From Bacillota bacterium (GTDB lineage: Bacteria; Bacillota; Limnochordia; DTU087): a DNA stretch of 47,727 nucleotides. The stretch's first letter is position 1, and each line of letters opens with the position of its first letter. A program made the translations under genes and the position numbers. Positions 45,137 through 47,727 of this stretch are shown in pieces. The notes under the pieces are model-generated. The model searched no databases, was not told where the DNA came from, and saw only the letters and a program-made list of their open reading frames with translations. The DNA lies in assembly GCA_012518315.1 (NCBI GenBank), contig JAAYSL010000031.1, positions 1-47,727 on the forward strand. Reading direction: 5' to 3'.

Positions 45137-45925
45137 ATGTCTTCCTTGGCGAAACGGGTGCTAACGGCTGTAGTGTTCATCCCACTAGTTCTGGGGTGTC
45201 TGTATTGGGGTGGGTTGGCCTTTTTCCTATTGGTTTTGGCCGTGAGCCTGGTGGCTATGTTTGAACTGGGAGCCATGTTGGAGGAGATCGGCGGCCCCAT
45301 CGCCAAACCCCTTTTGTATGTCTTTAGTGTGAGCCTCTTAGTGGCTATTTACTGGCAGAAGGAACAAGTAATACCGGCTTTGGTGTTCATGGTTTTTCTC
45401 TTGATAGCCACAAGTGAACTTATTTCCCCTTCAGTACAGCCCTTTCGCAGGGGTGGGCTGATGCTATTTGCATTTTACTATGGAGCTTTTCTCCCGGGGC
45501 ATGTTCTTTTGCTTAGGTCAGAGCCACAGGGGCTTGCCTTACTCTTGCTGGTACTGTTGGGAACCTGGGCCACAGATACCGGTGCGTATTTTATCGGTGT
45601 ACGGTGGGGGCGACATCAATTGGCCCCACGGATCAGCCCCAACAAATCTGTGGAGGGGGCCTGCGCGGGCATCTTGCTCGCCGCATTGGTCACTCAATAT
45701 GTCAATAACCGGCTCCAGTTAGGGTTATTGCCCGGGTGGTTGATGGGCATAGGTATCGGGGTTGCCGCAGCCCTTGGCGATCTTTTTGAATCGGCCCTGA
45801 AGCGGGAAGCAGGTGTGAAAGACTCAGGCTGGATCCTACCGGGGCATGGTGGTGTGCTTGATCGCATTGATAGCCTTTTGTTCAGCGTCCCGGTAGTTTA
45901 CTATCTGGCCAGATGGATGGGATAG
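45137..45925 (+). CDS. cdsA: Phosphatidate cytidylyltransferase (CDP-diacylglycerol synthase)
   Basis: Integral membrane enzyme that makes CDP-diacylglycerol from phosphatidic acid and CTP. Several hydrophobic helices precede the signature SALKREAGVKDSGWILPGHG followed by GVLDRIDSLLF. 262 aa, typical. ATG 45137 begins MSSLAKRVLTAVVFIPLVLG; the same frame is open 138 bases further upstream inside uppS but that is not supported. Usually followed by dxr; here a YtvI-like gene intervenes. Confidence 0.96.
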   Translation: MSSLAKRVLTAVVFIPLVLGCLYWGGLAFFLLVLAVSLVAMFELGAMLEEIGGPIAKPLLYVFSVSLLVAIYWQKEQVIPALVFMVFLLIATSELISPSVQPFRRGGLMLFAFYYGAFLPGHVLLLRSEPQGLALLLLVLLGTWATDTGAYFIGVRWGRHQLAPRISPNKSVEGACAGILLAALVTQYVNNRLQLGLLPGWLMGIGIGVAAALGDLFESALKREAGVKDSGWILPGHGGVLDRIDSLLFSVPVVYYLARWMG

Positions 45926-46001
45926 GCGTTCTAGAGGCTAAGGGTAGGGAATATACTCAACTTCAGAGCTAAGAGAGACTAGTAGAAAGAGGTGAGCCAG
46001 C

Positions 46002-47051
46002 ATGCAAAGGCGCGTGAAGTTGGTTATAGCGGGTATCTCGGTGTTGGTAGGCACTATCCTAGCAACTAAGTATCTGGTTCACTATCTGAGTCCATTTCTT
46101 TTGGCATTATTAATTGCCGCCTTGATCGATCCTTTGGTAAATGTTGTAGAAAGAAGGCTGAAGATCTCCCGGGGAGTAGCTGTCCTTATCATCTTGCTTT
46201 TGTTCCTTGCCCTTGTGATCCTTGTCCTCACCTTGATGGTTACTAATTTGACAGCAGAGCTTACCCATCTTCTATCACTTTTGCCACGATATAGCAGCTA
46301 CTGGGAAGAATGGCTCAATAACATGCTTTTGTGGGTGGAAAACCTTTATATAATGCTATTTGCGGAAATACCGGCTCCCATTGCCGAAATAGTACGGCCG
46401 GATCTAGACCAGGTCATAGACACTGTGCGCATGCTGGTGGGTCGTCTGCTTGGTAGTTTGAGTAGGTTGCCAGCTTTCGGTTTCACCTTGATCATTGCTA
46501 GTATCGCTACGTTTTTTATTAGTCGTGATCGACGGCTATTTGCTGAGTTCTTCATGAGTTTGGTTCCGAAGCGCTGGCGTCCACAAGCCGAGCATATTAG
46601 AGAAGAAGTGGTCAACGGTATTTTCGGGTTTCTGCGGTCACAACTAATGCTAATCAGTTTATCAGGTTCCTTGGCAGTCATCGGTCTCACTGCACTGCGG
46701 ATTCGTTATGCCTGGTTACTTGGCCTTTTGGTTGCCGTTCTGGATTTCATTCCCATGACCGGGCCAAGTGGGGTTTTTGTGCCTTTAATCTTGTATCAGG
46801 TGATCATCGGGAATATCCCATATGCTGCTTGGTTGACTGTGATTTTGGGTATTATCTTGGTTACACGGCAGTTGGCAGAACCTCGAATTGTCGGAGCCCA
46901 ACTAGGTCTGCACCCTCTAACTTCACTAATTGCAGTTTATCTGGGTGCCAAGCTGTTGGGTGTTAGTGGGTTTGTTCTCGGGCCTTTGGTGATGGTGGCC
47001 CTTAAGGCTTTTATGGTTGTGATTTTTATCCCGGCCTGGCAGAAAGAATGA
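46002..47051 (+). CDS. ytvI: AI-2E/PerM family membrane protein, YtvI type
   Basis: About seven or eight membrane helices over 349 aa. The N-terminal hairpin (LLALLIAALIDPLVNVVERR) and the C-terminal GFVLGPLVMVALKAF are typical of the PerM/AI-2E family. The combination DFIPMTGPSGVFVPLILYQV, VTRQLAEPRIVGAQLGLHPL and TSLIAVYLGAKLLGVSGFVL matches the sporulation protein YtvI subgroup. ATG 46002 follows AGAGGTGAG. What it transports is not known. It sits between cdsA and dxr, an unusual place. Confidence 0.85.
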   Translation: MQRRVKLVIAGISVLVGTILATKYLVHYLSPFLLALLIAALIDPLVNVVERRLKISRGVAVLIILLLFLALVILVLTLMVTNLTAELTHLLSLLPRYSSYWEEWLNNMLLWVENLYIMLFAEIPAPIAEIVRPDLDQVIDTVRMLVGRLLGSLSRLPAFGFTLIIASIATFFISRDRRLFAEFFMSLVPKRWRPQAEHIREEVVNGIFGFLRSQLMLISLSGSLAVIGLTALRIRYAWLLGLLVAVLDFIPMTGPSGVFVPLILYQVIIGNIPYAAWLTVILGIILVTRQLAEPRIVGAQLGLHPLTSLIAVYLGAKLLGVSGFVLGPLVMVALKAFMVVIFIPAWQKE

Positions 47052-47092
47052 GTTTTCATTAGTGTTTGTTGGCTTTGAGTGAGGTGGAATAG

Positions 47093-47727
47093 TTGCAGTT
47101 AGGTATTGTGATTCTCGGTTCGACCGGCTCCATTGGCACACAAGCTCTGGACGTGATCAGCCGTATGCCGGATCGATTTCGGGTCGTAGGATTGGCGGCT
47201 GGCAGCAATGTGGGACTGTTGGCGGAACAGATCAACAAGTTTAGGCCAAAGGTGGCGAGTCTTGCCTCCAAGGAGGCCGCCTCGAGACTGCGGAACATGG
47301 CGATACCTGGTACCATGATCCTAGATAGTGATAGTCACCAGGGGCTAAAGGCTATGGTAGAGCGAGATGATGTCCAGCTGGTGCTCAACGCGATTGTGGG
47401 AGCAGCTGGTATCCTCCCAACCCTTGCGGCTATCGAGGCTGGTAAGGATGTTGCTTTGGCTAATAAGGAAACACTAGTCGCGGCAGGCAATGTAGTCATG
47501 GCAGCAATCCAGAAACACGAAGTACAGCTTCTGCCAGTTGATAGTGAGCATAGTGCGATTTTCCAATGCCTTCAGAGTGTGAATGGGCGATATCTGCATA
47601 GAGTAATCTTGACCGCTTCCGGCGGTCCCTTTCGCCAAAGGACCAAAAAAGAGCTGGAGAGGGCAACTATCAAGGAAGCTTTGGCTCATCCGACATGGGA
47701 GATGGGTGGCAAGATTACGATTGATTC
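47093..47727 (+). CDS. dxr: 1-deoxy-D-xylulose 5-phosphate reductoisomerase (5' part)
   Basis: NADPH-dependent enzyme of the non-mevalonate isoprenoid pathway. The N-terminus has the nucleotide-binding LGIVILGSTGSIGTQALDVI. Further blocks are VLNAIVGAAGILPTLAAIEA, DVALANKETLVAAG, LPVDSEHSAIFQCLQS and LTASGGPFRQRTKKEL. The frame runs off the window after 211 codons, of about 385 expected. Starts TTG 47093 with GAGGTGG five bases upstream. Confidence 0.94.
   Translation, partial: MQLGIVILGSTGSIGTQALDVISRMPDRFRVVGLAAGSNVGLLAEQINKFRPKVASLASKEAASRLRNMAIPGTMILDSDSHQGLKAMVERDDVQLVLNAIVGAAGILPTLAAIEAGKDVALANKETLVAAGNVVMAAIQKHEVQLLPVDSEHSAIFQCLQSVNGRYLHRVILTASGGPFRQRTKKELERATIKEALAHPTWEMGGKITID

Overview
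The window reads as the conserved chromosomal backbone of a Gram-positive, flagellated, very probably spore-forming anaerobe of the Bacillota (clostridial or limnochordial type). The base composition is balanced. Evidence for this placement is the ffh-rpsP-khpA-ylqD-rimM-trmD-rplS-lepB-rbgA-rnhB run, the topA-hslVU-flagellar order, the fliA/swrB-like end of the flagellar cluster, the rpsB-tsf-pyrH-frr-uppS-cdsA run and a YtvI-type sporulation membrane protein. I cannot name the species. Every gene I accept lies on the + strand. No tRNA, rRNA, CRISPR array or mobile element was found. About 25 of 54 genes appear to start with GTG or TTG behind strong Shine-Dalgarno sequences.

Region 1 (about 1-12 kb) carries translation, secretion and DNA-maintenance genes: ylxM, ffh (SRP), rpsP, khpA, ylqD, rimM, trmD, rplS, a strong terminator, lepB, rbgA, rnhB, a c-di-GMP-type HD-GYP protein, a YraN nuclease-like protein, a ComM/YifB ATPase, a small zinc-ribbon protein and dprA. 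Region 2 (11.6-16.3 kb) holds a DUF494/Smg protein behind a good sigma-A promoter, then topA and the HslVU protease. The trmFO, xerC and codY genes that often accompany topA-hslVU in Bacillota are absent.

Region 3 (16.4-41.1 kb) is one long flagellar cluster: flgB-flgC-fliE-fliF-fliG-fliH-fliI-fliJ-motE-fliK-flgD-(TIGR02530-type)-flgE-motA-motB-fliL-(one SPOA switch protein)-fliO-fliP-fliQ-fliR-flhB-flhA-flhF-flhG-fliA-small protein-swrB-like. It is preceded by a class I cyclic-di-GMP (GEMM-I) riboswitch. A terminator and an antiterminator can be drawn for it, giving an OFF switch: high c-di-GMP should stop transcription into flgB. The HD-GYP gene about 9 kb upstream could lower c-di-GMP. Separate fliM and fliN/fliY genes are missing and one divergent 335-residue protein with a C-terminal SPOA domain occupies their place. 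No chemotaxis gene lies in the cluster.

Region 4 (41.1-47.7 kb) begins with an extended -10 promoter and a structured leader, followed by rpsB, an internal terminator, tsf, a terminator, pyrH, frr, a terminator, uppS, cdsA, a YtvI/AI-2E family membrane protein and the 5' part of dxr, which runs off the end. These genes cover translation elongation and recycling, UMP phosphorylation, and isoprenoid and phospholipid precursor synthesis.

The most rewarding items for follow-up are the riboswitch, the reduced switch-complex gene set, an unusual G4 motif in RbgA, the DUF494 gene between dprA and topA, and structured intergenic elements before flgE, motA and rpsB.
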